64,000 nt of DNA from Zygaena filipendulae (GCA_907165275.2 OU015664.1:7464001-7528000), one strand, 5' to 3'. Shown: positions 14,320 to 25,621, counted from the first letter of the stretch. Numbers and translations are program-made. Notes: generated by a model not told the origin, from the letters alone.

Positions 14320-14410
14320 AATTCCCATCCCCATTCCAGGTCGGCAACACACCTCCATACCTTCTGGTGTTGCAGATGTCCATGGGCGGCGGTAATCACA
14401 TGACATAAAA
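14320..14410 (+). repeat. Non-LTR retrotransposon 3' end with A-tail
   Basis: CCATTCCAGGTCGGCAACACACC...GTCCATGGGCGGCGGTAATCAC runs into a poly-A stretch (ACATAAAAAAAAAC). It resembles a common lepidopteran LINE/SINE tail; no coding part is left. Confidence 0.5.
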
Positions 14411-14542
14411 AAAAACTTTCGTATTTTGAATAGTAAAAGATCCTATTTTTTGACAATCTCATACAAATTCAAATATTATTTTTATATATTTATACTTACT
14501 TCTTTTATAGGCATATATTTCCAACCAGTGTGAACATGTTTT

Positions 14543-15098
14543 TAGGGTTCCGTTGCCAAATGGCAAAAAACGGAACCCTTATGGATTCGTCATGTCTGTC
14601 TGTCTGTACTGTTGTAACTTGATAAGTAGATGTATTCTGTGAACAGCATTAAAATTTTCACACAAAAAAAATTAAGAAATTTTGAGGGTTCCTCATACTT
14701 AGAACTGAAACTCAAAAAAAAATTTTTCATCAAACCTATACGTATGGGATCTATAGACAGGTCTTAAAAAATTATATTGAGGTTTCTAATATAATTTTTT
14801 TCTAAACTGAATAGTATGCGCGGGAGACACTTCCAAAGTGGTAAAATGTGTGTCCCCCCCTGTGACTTCTAAAATAAGGGAATGATAAAACTAAAAAAAT
14901 ATATGATGTACATTACCATGCAAACTTCCACCGAAAATTAGTTTGAACGAGATCTAGTAAGTAGTTTTTTTTTTATACACTATAAATCGTAAACCGCACC
15001 CAAAATACACTACTATTAAAATATCGATCAAAGTTACAACGAACTACAAGAACTTTTATATTATGTTACTTGCTGCTACGGAACCCTTGGCCGTTTTT
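14543..15098 (+). repeat. GGGTTCCGT...ACGGAACCC repeat, about 555 bp
   Basis: Starts AGGGTTCCGTTGCCAAATGGC and ends CTACGGAACCCTTGGCCG, so the ends are short inverted repeats. A TGTC run lies just inside the left end. This layout recurs across lepidopteran genomes. A fragment of the same kind is at about 43347-43390. Confidence 0.65.
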
Positions 15099-15307
15099 TT
15101 AAAGATTGTTTATTTATTTTTTTATCATTTCGAACAACTAATTAGCTTAAGTTTTTTAAATTGTAAAAAAAATACGAAAAAAATAGTATTTTCTTAGAAA
15201 TGAAACCTTTCCGTTACTTTGTCATACTTCTTTAAATTTTAACTTTAATTTATTACACTATAAGAAGGCGAAATTATACAGGACGTGTTTTTTATTCTAA
15301 ATAAACG

Positions 15308-15440
15308 AGTTTGATTTCTGCCTAAGTAAATTATTTTTAGTTTTTATCAAAACCGGCCCAGAAAATCTTTTAAGTATTTTTCTCTATTCCTTATAGTTTT
15401 CGTTTTGGCCATCCACGCCTACTTGAATTTACCTGTTGAA
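15308..15440 (+). repeat. Family D repeat, copy 2
   Basis: GAGTTTGATTTCTGCC...TAGTTTTTATCAAAACC...TTTTGGCCATCCACGCCTACTTGAA, collinear with 7373-7500. Confidence 0.5.
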
Positions 15441-15507
15441 TGCTTGAAAGGTTTGTGTTTGAGCAGCATGCACGGACAAAAGCTCACCAATTTTTATACA
15501 TATATAA

Positions 15508-15719
15508 CTAGCTGTTCCCTGCGGTTTCACCCTCGTTAATTTCGAAGTGGCCGCGGGATTTTGGGATAAAAATACCTACCCTATGTCCTTTTCCGTAGGT
15601 ACTCCTGATAACGTGTACCTTTGCAAAATTTCACGATGATCCCTGGAATACATCTATATATAGTTAAAGCGTGAAACTTCAACAAACAAATACATTGTCA
15701 TTTAAGGATTTAGGAATAC
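15508..15719 (+). repeat. Family A repeat
   Basis: CTAGCTGTTCCCTGCGGTTTCACC...GATAACGTGTACC...TTCACGATGATCCC...AACAAACAAATAC. Confidence 0.7.
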
Positions 15720-16144
15720 ATTATATTTTTACAATACTTTTTACTTTTACTCTTTATTCCAGTAAACAGCTAGTTAAAACGATAGTATTCTTTGATTTTG
15801 TGTAGGTACCTTCACCTCTGTCTACCTCTTATAAAATTGAAAAACATTTAAAAGCTACGTAAAATATTACGATAAATAATAGTAGATTGTTGCACCGAGC
15901 GCAAACTCGTGCACCAACCTAACACTCGTGCATTAATAACTCACTTTAGCAAGGTGCGTAATTTACTTTTCTTTCAACTACCGATCTACCTACTCAGAAT
16001 AAAAACTGAACATGAAAACAAAGTTGAATTCATCTTCTCCACAAACATTTTAAACTTACAGCTATGAAATGTGCAGTTATTAATAGTGAAATATGCACTT
16101 TTTCCCGAAACATTTATTGTACTATTTGTTTCATTTCTATGTAA

Positions 16145-16850
16145 ACTAGCTGTTCCTGCTGTGTTTTACCCGCGGTAATAGGGTACTTGCATGAATTTTT
16201 TTTCAGTCTATTTTAAAGATATATGGCCTACTTAAACAAAGCAAGAAAAAGAAAAAAAAAATATGCATAAATTAATTATATAGAGCGTTTCAAAGTTCCT
16301 ACTTTAGACCTTACCGCCGAAACGCGGACTAACGTCACTTGTTCAAAATTACGCCTTATTAATCTGTGATAGAAATGTCACTGTCGTATTGACAGGGTCG
16401 TATTGACACTGACCGACAGATAACTTCAATATCCAAAAGCGAAATTAAGATTGAACTGTGTCGAGTCACTTCCAAAAGTTCCAGTAAAGAATCGAAATGC
16501 ATCTTATTGATGCATTTTAAAATAAAAACAACTTCAGAAAATGGAAAACATGCGTTGACTGTATGCACTTACTTTCTTTTGCCTTCTCTGAAAGGGGTAA
16601 ATGTTTCCTAAAAAAATAAAAGTGACGTCATGTTTCAAGCGTGGCTGTGATTGGTGTTTCGTTGCAACATTTCGTTTCACAAAATTAAAAGTTTAATATT
16701 TTAGAAACTATTGAATTTTTTTAAGTAAATCTTTCACGATAACGCTTTTCTAAGGCTCTATTTTTTTAAAAATAGACACAATTTCTTATAATAAATTTCA
16801 TGCAAGTACCCTATTTCGAAGTTCCCATAGGAATTTTCAGTCAATATCTT
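16145..16850 (+). repeat. Family A repeat interrupted by a 633-bp TIR element
   Basis: Left part CTAGCTGTTCCTGC...CCGCGGTAAT (to 16179), right part TTCGAAGTTCCCATAGGAATTTTC (from 16815). Confidence 0.65.
16180..16812. mobile_element. 633-bp TIR element inside a family A repeat
   Basis: Perfect 16-bp terminal repeats AGGGTACTTGCATGAA (16180-16195) and TTCATGCAAGTACCCT (16797-16812). The flanks ...CCGCGGTAAT and ATTTCGAAGTTCCC rejoin to the usual family A reading with a 2-bp AT (or TA) duplication. It contains one TGACGTCA (16623-16630). No transposase frame is seen, so it is probably a Tc1/mariner-related or other non-autonomous element. Confidence 0.75.
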
Positions 16851-17479
16851 TTTTATCGATCTAATGCATACATTTAATTTTAAAACGGGAGACATTAAAC
16901 ATCTGTGGTAACTAACTATATATTAAATAAAAAAACACACACAGAGCATTAATTAACACCGTTTTGGTTCTAAGCAAAAAAGACGTCTTTTGTGCTCGGT
17001 TTTGTAGTGAATAATGATAACATTACTACATAGTTGAAAGAAAAATAATTTACCAGTGATTTTATCAGAAATAATATAAGTTGTCAAAGGGCTTTCCAAT
17101 AATTTATTTATTCACTTTCAGAATTCCACCAATAGAGTACTAGGTAACTGGCTGCGTGACTAAACTTACTTCTAAAATGGAAAATTCGATGAAACAAAAT
17201 AATAACAACTTTGCCGGTGTCAACCAACTCAAAGGCTTGGCAGGCTCAGTCGGAGCGAATACAAAAATGACAGGCACAAAAAAAAATACGAAGACATTCT
17301 TTTGACGCAGTGATAAATGGAAGGGTTGATGAAATATATAATTTAGGGTTCGGGGATGATCTCTAAACCGCCATGCGACATTAAAATAACTTCATGTACC
17401 TAAAAAAAAACCTACAAATATTCGCATGTAGTAAATGACGTGTTCAGGAAGTAGCATTATAATAAAATTTTATTCCTGA

Positions 17480-17675
17480 CTAGCTGCCCCCGCGGTTTCA
17501 CCCGCAGCAATTTTGGAGTTTCCGCGGGAATGCCGGGATAAACTATACGCATAAAACTTCCTCTTGGATCACTCTATCCATTAGTGAAAACCGCATGAAA
17601 ACCCGTTCAGTATAGTCTTGAGTTTATTGCGAACAGACAAACAGACAGACAGGCGCGGTGGAGGACTTTGTTGGA
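17480..17675 (+). repeat. Family A repeat (B subtype)
   Basis: CTAGCTGCCCCCGCGGTTTCACCCGC...CACTCTATCCATTAGTGAAAACC...GACAAACAGACAGACAGGCGCGG. Confidence 0.75.
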
Positions 17676-17782
17676 TATCGACGATATATTATTAGGCAAA
17701 CATACTATAATATGTGCATTGCCTGGAACTTATAGCCTAGGCCCTGGCTTGCATTCATATAGGTTATACACCACTTTGGTAT

Positions 17783-17935
17783 TAATAATAATAATAATAA
17801 TAATAAACTCTTTATTGAACACCACATAAAAATAAACAATTACAAAAACAAATTTTACTATAAGGTGGAACAATCGGCGGTCTTATCGCTCAGAGCGATC
17901 TCTTCCAGACAACCATAGGGAAAATTATAATCTAG
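17783..17935 (-). repeat. LINE 3' end with (ATT)n tail, minus strand
   Basis: Reads on the minus strand through GAGATCGCTCTGAGCGATAAGACCGCC, then GTTCAATAAAGAGTTTATTATTATT. An AATAAA close before a trinucleotide tail indicates a truncated non-LTR element. Confidence 0.55.
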
Positions 17936-18237
17936 AAGGAAGGCGGTGTTATAATAACGGTATTGTTTGAGTTTGTCAATCAAGTAACCCAGCGGGTAAT
18001 TTTATCCATTAGATGGGCTCTTCTCAAATAGGTAAATCCTTTAAAGCAGCCCTTATCTAATCCACATCCATTAGATTAGCAACTCAAAGAAAATTCATTG
18101 AACCGTTGTAGATACTCAGTTTATTAAAATAGGCCGGGATGTAAGTACATATTTACACCATAACTACATAATTAGTTATCTATGGAATCAAAGTGATACG
18201 TATGTCGCGTATTATTCTAATCTATATCTATATAATA

Positions 18238-18960
18238 CTAGCTGTCCCCCGCGATTTCATCCGCGGTAATTTAGGAGTTCCCGCGGGAATTCCGGGAAAA
18301 AAGTACTCTATGTATGTCCTTCTTTGTACCCCTGACGGCCCTGATAGTAGTTTACGGTGATAAGCTGTTCCCCCGCATTAATTCCGGAGTTCCCGCGGGA
18401 ATCCCGGGATAAAAACTATCCTATCTTTTAAGTTGGACCTTGGATAAATGGTTACAAAATTTTATCAAAATCCGTTCAGTTTAGTAGTTTAGGGTCCGTA
18501 TTCCAAAAGGTTACTCAAGTCATGAATCTAGTTTTAAAACTAATTTCCAGTAAAGCTTTAATTTTAGAACCTTACTTGAAACGAGATTCATCAATCAACA
18601 ATCAGCTGAGTTATTTCCTTATTCTAGAACGACGCTTGAGTACTAATCTATACTCAAGCAAAGATTTGATCTTTGTTTACGTCTGTCATGTCAAGACCAC
18701 TCAACCAATCAGAGCTCAAAATCTCTACTCAAGACTAGTTTCAACTGATTAGAACCAATCAGAGTTCAGAATCCCTACTCAAGACTCGTTTCAAGTGATT
18801 AGAACTTAAAACGCATTCTATAATAAGATGTACGCTTGAGTTATGATCTGTGCTTAAAACTAATCTCAAGTAAAAAGTGATCTGAGTCACCTTCTGGAAT
18901 ACGGGCCTAGGAGTCCATCGCGGACAAACAACGTGACACGTGATTTATATATAGATATTA
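18238..18960 (+). repeat. Two joined family A copies, split by the family F MITE
   Basis: A first copy (CTAGCTGTCCCCCGCG...CCCCTGACGG, 18238-18345) is followed by a second start (AAGCTGTTCCCCCGC, 18361) that runs to 18489 and resumes at 18911 (GAGTCCATCGCGGACAAAC). Confidence 0.7.
18493..18907 (+). mobile_element. Family F MITE, copy 1 (PIF/Harbinger-like)
   Basis: 415 bp, ends GGTCCGTATTCCA and TGGAATACGGGCC, flanked by TAG on both sides (18490-18492, 18908-18910). It is inserted in a family A repeat; joining the flanks restores the A sequence (gtagttTAGgagtcc). The short open frame inside it (18522-18752) is non-coding by context. Confidence 0.85.
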
Positions 18961-18967
18961 AGATAAA

Positions 18968-19132
18968 AATGAATCCCTATTTCCCTTGGTCACGGCAACA
19001 CGCGTGAGCAGCTGGACCGATCACCATTAAATTTTGCATTCACGTACTGTTACAGAAAAGGACATACTTTTTATTCCGGAATTCCCGCGGAAACTCCGAA
19101 ATTACCGCGGGTGAACCCGCTGAGGACAACTA
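18968..19132 (-). repeat. Family A repeat
   Basis: ATGAATCCCTATTTCCCTTGGTCACGGC...CCGGAATTCCCGCGGAAACTCC...CAACTAGT. The beginning matches the copy at 25048. Confidence 0.65.
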
Positions 19133-19849
19133 GTTACTAATAAAATATTAAGTTATACCAGACACCTCTGAATTATGAAAATGTGCTTGTTTTACTTACA
19201 GCTTCATGCCCATTACAGTACTTAGATACAATATTACTATTATTATTTAGATAAACCTAACAAAGGATGAATCATTTTTATTTATACTTATATAGTCAGA
19301 ATAATGATGAAGTTTCAGTTTCACGATGCAGTAAGTTTTTGTGTTGCTATTCGTTTCGTCACCATACTGCCAGTAACGAACGCAAGAACTACTGGTTAAA
19401 ATAGAATCTGGCATGTAGTGGATCCTCTGGGTCAATGTTTGTACCTACCGGTAAATCAAAGAATTCCCAAGGAAAATACACGGAAAACGGTTTTCAAAAC
19501 AGTAATTTATTAAGGTTCTCTATTATGGTTTTCAATTAAATTACAAACTTTCTTACTGCAAATTATTAAGCTATACTTTTATTTGCTTAAATGATTTATT
19601 TATTATTATTTATTTATTTAAATATGATACAAATAAAAAAAGTAATTACAAAAAAAAGCAATGATGAATTCTATTCAACACTGGTTTATTTACTTATTAA
19701 TGATCTAGCGGTGGCGAAACAGCTTTTAATAAAAAGAGAAAAAATAATTTAATAATCCACGAGCCAAACCCTGCTCCGATATTTGTGATGAAAATAATGA
19801 GAGTATTGTATTACCTACCTACGTTTGTCGGTATAACTTTAATATTTAT

Positions 19850-19970
19850 AGCTGTGCCCCGCGGTTTCACCCGCGGTATCGATCACCATTCATCCTCCAA
19901 TATTAATTTTGAATATATTATATTCAATGTACAGAATTGACCTCTCTACAGTTTTATTATAAGTATATAG
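19850..19970 (+). repeat. Family A head fused to family G tail
   Basis: GCTGTGCCCCGCGGTTTCACCCGCG (family A start) runs directly into GTATCGATCACCATTCATCC at 19876, the same base at which the G tail begins at 58141. Confidence 0.55.
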
Positions 19971-20047
19971 ATAGATGGATGTTAAGTATTATGTATGTAC
20001 AATAATATCTGTTCGAAACATAAAATTTATAAAACCTATGTAGGTAC

Positions 20048-20280
20048 CAGTGGCGAAGGGTGAAATATTGAGAGAGGGAAGCCGGAAATCTACTTTAATT
20101 TCAACTTATTAAACTATTAACTGTTCCCCGCGGTTTCACCTGCGATAAGTTCCGAAGTTCCCGCGGGAATTCCGGTATATAAAGTCCATCCCTGTATCCC
20201 TGACAACGTTCTCAATTACGGGTTCTCAATGTCTGAAGGGAAGCCGGTGGGAATCGGCTTCTATGGTACCTTCGCCACTG
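20048..20280. mobile_element. hAT-type MITE with perfect 8-bp target duplication
   Basis: Ends CAGTGGCGAAGG and CCTTCGCCACTG, flanked by GTAGGTAC on both sides (20040-20047, 20281-20288). CAGTGGCG ends and 8-bp duplications are the hAT signature. A family A copy (about 20121-20220) is nested within it. Confidence 0.85.
20121..20220 (+). repeat. Family A repeat nested in the hAT MITE
   Basis: CTGTTCCCCGCGGTTTCACC...GTTCCCGCGGGAATTCCGG...CCCTGACAACG. It lies between the two hAT ends. Confidence 0.65.
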
Positions 20281-20526
20281 GTAGGTACGATACCTTATTA
20301 TGTAGGTAGGTAAATCACACAACAGGCAAACTTGATGTTCCCGTCGCATTCCTTACATGTCGATTTTTGGATATTGGCAGAGTTTGTATAGGCGGTGTAA
20401 GAGAATGCTGAGAACCCATAAAAATGCTTTTTTTCTTTTTGTCTCCTGTTGTCTGTTTTAAGTCTTTGTTATTGAATTTGGTTCATGAAAATGTGTGATA
20501 AATAAATCATTTTATTGTGAAATCTA

Positions 20527-20813
20527 AATTAATATTATAAAGCTGAAGAGTTTGTTTATTTGCTTGAATGCGCTAATCTCAAAAACTACGGGTATTATTT
20601 CAAAAATCATTTTAATGTAAGATAGCCCATTTATCGAGTAAGGCTATATTATATAATCACGCTAAGACCAATAGGAGCACAGCAGCAATAAAAAATGTTG
20701 CTAAAAAATGTTTTGAGAGCTTCCATTGCGTACGCTGCGCTAATGGTTAGTTGTGGAATATATTTTAGTTGGTTTTTCCTCAAATTAACACGGGTGAAAC
20801 GGCAGGGCACAGC
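20527..20813 (-). repeat. Family H repeat
   Basis: ATTATAAAGCTGAAGAGTTTG...GATAGCCCATTTATCGAG...CACGCTAAGACCAATAGGAGC ends in GGGTGAAACGGCAGGGCACAGCTA. It shares its tail with family A and its middle with 57895-58060 in reverse. Confidence 0.6.
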
Positions 20814-20831
20814 TATTTATTTATATATGTA

Positions 20832-21352
20832 AAAATGAATCGCCAAAATGTAATGTGATCGCATAACTTCCAAACGACTGTCCAAATTGGATAATTGGCT
20901 ACTTGATAAAATTTTTTTTTAGTCCGTCGTGTAGATTAGTAAAAAATATTGGACACGTATTTTTTCTTTTTTTACGTAATCAAAAAATAACGAAGATACA
21001 TTGAGTTGAAATTTCGCGTGACGTCACAACCCGGCGCAGTTTGTATGGATCTTATAATGAATATTGACGTCACGAGTCCCCCACCCTAAACTTTAATGCC
21101 CTATATCTATGCTCATTTTCATTAAATTGAAAAAGCAAAAAATACGTGTCTATTATTTTTTTATTTTCTGACGGACTAATTATAATTTTGATTTTCATAC
21201 CTTGGAGAATACCCAAAGGTTTGTATAAAAGAAGTTCAATGGGACCTTCCTTGCTATTTAGCTGATGTTGTAAGAAGTCAATTAGACTTCCTTGGAGTTC
21301 CTGCGGGAATTCTGAAACTTACGCGGGTGAAACCGTGGGGCACAGCTAGTAT
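20832..21352 (-). repeat. Family A-like repeat interrupted by family E
   Basis: Left part AAAATGAATCGCCAAAATG...GACTGTCCAAATTGG; right part from 21222 to GGTGAAACCGTGGGGCACAGCTAGTA. Confidence 0.6.
20892..21221 (+). mobile_element. Family E MITE, copy 1
   Basis: About 330 bp with inner inverted repeats of roughly 45 bp starting TTAGTCCGTC / GACGGACTAA (20919-21179) and weaker outer ends TTGGCTACTT / GAATACCCAA. It carries TGACGTCA twice (21019-21026, 21065-21072) and splits a family A-like repeat that resumes at 21222. Confidence 0.7.
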
Positions 21353-22689
21353 ATAATAAATCTATAAAATATCCTTACGATAAACGAGCATAGCCGTGCG
21401 CACAGCTAGTTCAACAAACATTAAAACAAAGGAAAAATTTAAACTAACACGTATGCATATTATATCTGTAGAATTTCAGTTAAAACTTTAATGTATCATC
21501 AAGTGCTCAGTGTGAATGGATTTTTGCGTCTTCCCAGGCCTACTTGAAACAGTATTAGGTTATTCTATGATACCGTGTGAACTTCGGTTCCATTGCTTAA
21601 GAAACTATCCTGACACTTAAACTTTCTTTTGTGGCTTATAGAATCTGTCTGATAAAGTGGATCCGTTGATTGAGAACTTGGAAAACGTACTTAAATTTCT
21701 TAAACAAATAATTCCACAACATTTTAAAGGGTAGGTAGGTACCTATATCGTATCCGAGCTTTGAAATTCGTTTGCTTGTCAACCTGCTGGCAAAATTGGA
21801 AAGTTCGACGTGTTTTGGTGATGAACTAAATAAGGTTTACAACAAAATTTTTTAATTAATAATGACAAAACAAAAATGGTTGTACGTGATGCATCTATAA
21901 GTATAAAAAATGTCTTATTGTTAATTTTAATATTGGGTGAATATTTAATGTAAATTTCCATTAAGTTGAATCGTATAAAGGTAGCTATTGATAAGCTAGC
22001 TTTTTTATCATATTAAATTGTGAATGATTGTAACGGTATTTATCTATAAATTTATTTATTATACACACTTATTGTAATATCTATTAAAAATAACGAATGA
22101 GAAAATTTGTTCCACACAATGTGTAATGCTATATAAAAAATTCAATTTATTTTACTTTTATTGCAATGCAAAAACAAATTCATCCATTCATGTCTACCTT
22201 CCCAACAGTCTGTGAAAAAAAAAACTACTTGTTACACCTGAAAATAAAAGTTAACAAATCAGGTACTCACCTAAAGCTGGAGACGCCGTATGCTATAATA
22301 GACTTGAAATTTTTTACAGCGACGTATAATAGATTTTATTTTTTATATCGGGCTCAAGATTTATATACGTTTAAGAAGTAGTCAACAGGTAACACAGAAT
22401 ACGAGTTTACAACAACAGTGTTAAAACTTTCAAAAGTTACAACAAGTTAATCGCAAATATTCGGGGGCTCGGAGGATCATGATACCCTAATGGGAGTTGT
22501 CCGTATCAACAATAACATCGAGAGGAAGACTAAAATAAGCGTTTTCAGGATACGTGAACTGGACAAGGCTGAGGGGAAGCGAAAAGAAGGCATCACAGGT
22601 AGCGCACCAACTGACCAGGTCAGATCGGTGATTAGAGATACAGAAATAAAGAGGAATGTGTCAGATAAGTAAGCAGGCACTATAATTAA
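21353..22689. other. No gene supported
   Basis: Mostly AT-rich. The last 240 bases (22450-22689) are more balanced and hold a lysine-rich 60-residue frame (22490-22672) that I do not recognise. Confidence 0.45.
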
Positions 22690-23430
22690 TGAGATACACA
22701 CGCGCCACGACTTTCAGCGGTAACGGTTAAGCAAGAAAACGTCTGTGAGTAATTCAACAAGTGGTTTGTGAGGGCGGGCGGTGCGGGTCGGGCTCGCAGG
22801 TCCACGCGGCGGGAACGCTCGCCCGCCAATGTGCCGAGCCTGTGCCACAGCCAGGCTGCGCTGCTGTGTGCGTCAGCCGCGCCACAGCCTTCATTGTTAG
22901 CTACGCCATCGTGTGAGTGACCCTCGACGTGCAGATGCCTCGTCCCGCGGCTGTGTGCGCGACGCGCCAACCAGTCTGGCGCACAGGTAGCCCGGGCCGA
23001 TCCCAGCCAGCTGTATCGCGAACACTAAATCCAGGCATGTTTCAGTGTATGAAAGAGAACGCTATATATGCAGTGTTATGGTAAGGGCTTACATCTCTCT
23101 TTCAGAAGACAGGTTTTAGAGTTACAGTGGCAGTTCGTCCTTCCACACTGGCTTTACAATGAAACGGTTAGCAGAGCTATGTCGCTGCGTATGTATATTA
23201 GCAGACGCATGTATGCCCCGCTCGGGTTTACAGTTTATTTTCGCTCTGCTGCAGGCAACGCTGCAGAGGTATATTTTTATCGTTGAAACTCAATTGTAGT
23301 TGAAGCGAAAAGGTCGGCGTGCCTCACACTTGTGGAGTGCCTGTATAACTTTCGCATACCGCGCCGAGGTTCGGTACATAGTTATCTGCAGCCCGCTCCC
23401 AGCCGAATATCACGCATAGTTCGAATCGCG
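22690..23430. other. GC-rich island, function unknown
   Basis: Clearly GC-richer than its AT-rich surroundings, especially 22750-23020, with many CpG. The open frames over it (22686-22970 minus, 23068-23286 plus) look like compositional accidents. A TATATA (about 23062) and donor-like CAG/GTAGCC (22985) could belong to a promoter or 5' exon. I recognise no protein. Confidence 0.35.
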
Positions 23431-24312
23431 ACCGTGTACATATTAAATCAATTTATTACTTATCTATATGTTAATAAATAAGCGTATGTCACTTTATTAA
23501 AAAATGTGCAATCATTACATTTATTTGCTTGTTTAAGCAAATAAATGTAGTGCACATTAGTATAAAAACTTTTTACGTTGACACCCATGTACGATTTTAA
23601 CATCAACTGCTTTTTTTCTTTATTAATATGCTTGTGAAATAAACCTGCCAATTTCGATCCCACTATTTCAAAACGACATTACCAAAATTTCCTTTGCGTC
23701 GTTATAAAACAGTGCGATCGACCTCAAGTATGACGTAATATTAAATTATCGCTGTAGAGTTTTGTGTAGACGAACGCTACGGCCTACGACGACAGCGCTA
23801 CGACGTAGCATCATTGGTTCGAAAAGCTTCCCTCTACAAAAAATGCTACAAGAAATACTTTTCTGTTACCGAAGTAGGTAGTAATGTTTCCTCTGGAATT
23901 ATTTGGTGACATACACGGATGTACTGAATCATATTATATTATAATATACTATGTTATGTTAGGTGCTATGGGTTGCTGCTGTGATCGTGCGGCATCGACT
24001 TACATATTGTATTTAATGCCAGATGTGACACGAAATAAACTCTACTGGGTTTTTGTCTGACCTTGTAAAAATTTTGTACTTTTCTGTGAGTAAATAAATT
24101 AAAAAAAATATATGAATACTTTATTTTGAACAAAAATAAATACAATATCTAGTAATTAAATTACATTTTAGAGAATTTATGAAGTATGAATGGGGAAGAT
24201 AACTTAGTTATATTTATTTATTTATTGTAAATACATGTTAAGCACTACTAAGCTCTCAGATTCAGGGCAAAACAAATTTAAAATACCTAATAATTTATCA
24301 CATATAAATAAA
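23431..24312. other. No gene seen
   Basis: Contains a small inverted ATTTATTTGCTTGTTTAAGCAAATAAAT (23519-23547) and a GCTACGACGTAGC cluster (23768-23870). Confidence 0.5.
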
Positions 24313-24512
24313 CTAGCTGTGCCCCGCGGTTTCACCCGTGGTAATTTCGGAGTTCCCGAGGGAATTCTGGGATAAAAATTACCCTATGTTCTTCTCTGTA
24401 CCCCTGAAAACGTGCATGCCAAATTTCATCCAAATCCGTTCAGCCGTTTTTGCGTGATTGAGTAACAAACATCGAAACATCCAAACTTTCACATTTATAA
24501 TATTAGTAGGAT
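24313..24512 (+). repeat. Family A repeat, well conserved
   Basis: Young-subfamily copy differing from the 8601/10283 copies at only a few sites. Confidence 0.85.
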
Positions 24513-24911
24513 ATGCAGTAGCCGTTTTGATCACGGGGACGCACTACATAAACACTAGTATGATTTAATTTTTCATAGGTATCGTTATTTATCTTTATTA
24601 AACTTTGATTTTAGTTTAATGTGAGTATAAACTAATATTAAATTAATAAATATATTACTACCAATGTTACAGTGTATGTATGCTTTGTTGGTCGTTCTAT
24701 TGAATAAATGAATAAATAAATAAATAAATTGTTTGAATATATTTTTAATGTAATTAGGTAAGTATGTGACTATGTGTAAATACTAGATATCTAATACCTA
24801 TAGCTTTGTTTTTAATTAAATAAATAAATAAATGTAGGTACCTAAGTGTTGTGTCTTAATTTCTTAATAAATACCTACGTTGTCTTTCTTTCCTCTTCTT
24901 TTAAATACCCT

Positions 24912-24984
24912 GATGTGGGGGTAGAACCCGCGATACCTGGCTTAGTAGTCAGATTCACTAATCACTTCACTGCTAACGACGATG
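24912..24984 (-). repeat. tRNA-derived SINE head remnant
   Basis: On the minus strand TTAGCAGTGAAGTG resembles a pol III A-box and GCGGGTTCTACCC a B-box, about 35 bases apart, with an anticodon-arm-like CTGACTACTAAGCCAG between them. The acceptor stem does not pair and the D-arm is distorted, so it is not a functional tRNA. Confidence 0.5.
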
Positions 24985-25043
24985 CTCCCTTTTGTAGTTC
25001 TTTTATTGTTACTAATCTTTTAATAACATCTATATAGGTATAT

Positions 25044-25342
25044 AAAAAAATGAATCCCCATTTCCCTTGGTCACGGCATCACGCGTGAACGGCTGGACTA
25101 ATTTCGCTAATTCTTTTTTTTGTTGTTGTGATTGTTAATAATTGTAAGGAGAATGAGAATATGAAAGAAGTGTGGAGTTCCTGTGGGAATTTCGAAACTC
25201 ACGCGGATCTCCGAAACGGTTGGACAGATTTTGATGGGACTTTTACCGCTAATTAGATGTTATAAGAAGTAAATTAGGCAACTGGAGTTCCTGCGGGATT
25301 TCCGGAATTGGTGCGGGTGAAACCGCGGGGTACAGCTAGTTA
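25044..25342 (-). repeat. Family A repeat, composite
   Basis: Two GAGTTCCTG(T/C)GGGA blocks (25174, 25284) show two overlapping copies. Ends GGTGAAACCGCGGGGTACAGCTAGT, 105 bases before TE1. Confidence 0.65.
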
Positions 25343-25447
25343 TAATTATATTGCGACAGCGGTAGGTTACTTAAAAGTTAAAGTCTTATGTTGCTGTCTG
25401 TCTTATGTTGTTGTCTTTAATAAATCTGGAAAGTAGGTAGGTATAGT

Positions 25448-25610
25448 TGTAGGAGTAAATCCTCGTTTAATTTTACTTCAATTACTTTAATTTATGACAA
25501 TGTTCTAGATATGAATTTTGAGTTATGTCGTGAGTTATGTCGTACAAGAAATAAAAGCTTTGAACTTGAAAAATTCAATTTTTAATCATTAACTAGTATC
25601 GTCCGCCACA
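25448..25610 (+). repeat. TE1 5' LTR
   Basis: 163 bp, TG...CA ends. Contains a tandem pair of the 12-mer GAGTTATGTCGT (about 25520-25543) and an AATAAA at 25550-25555 that could serve as poly(A) signal. Short LTRs of this size occur in several gypsy lineages. Confidence 0.95.
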
Positions 25611-25613
25611 TTT

Positions 25614-25621
25614 TGGTGACC
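25614..25621 (+). promoter_or_regulatory. TE1 primer-binding site
   Basis: TGGTGACC lies three bases after the 5' LTR and would pair with a tRNA ending GGTCACCA. The match after these eight bases is unclear, so the tRNA is not assigned. Confidence 0.6.

Noticed and set aside
14536..15105. Considered as a host exon because of the matched GGGTTCCGT/ACGGAACCC ends
   Set aside because: No open frame; layout matches a widespread lepidopteran repeat.
22490..22672. 60-residue lysine/arginine-rich plus frame
   Set aside because: Looks more protein-like than most but no family was recognised and no splice partners found.
22686..22970. 94-residue minus-strand frame
   Set aside because: Arg/His/Ala-rich translation typical of GC-rich DNA; the island itself is reported instead.
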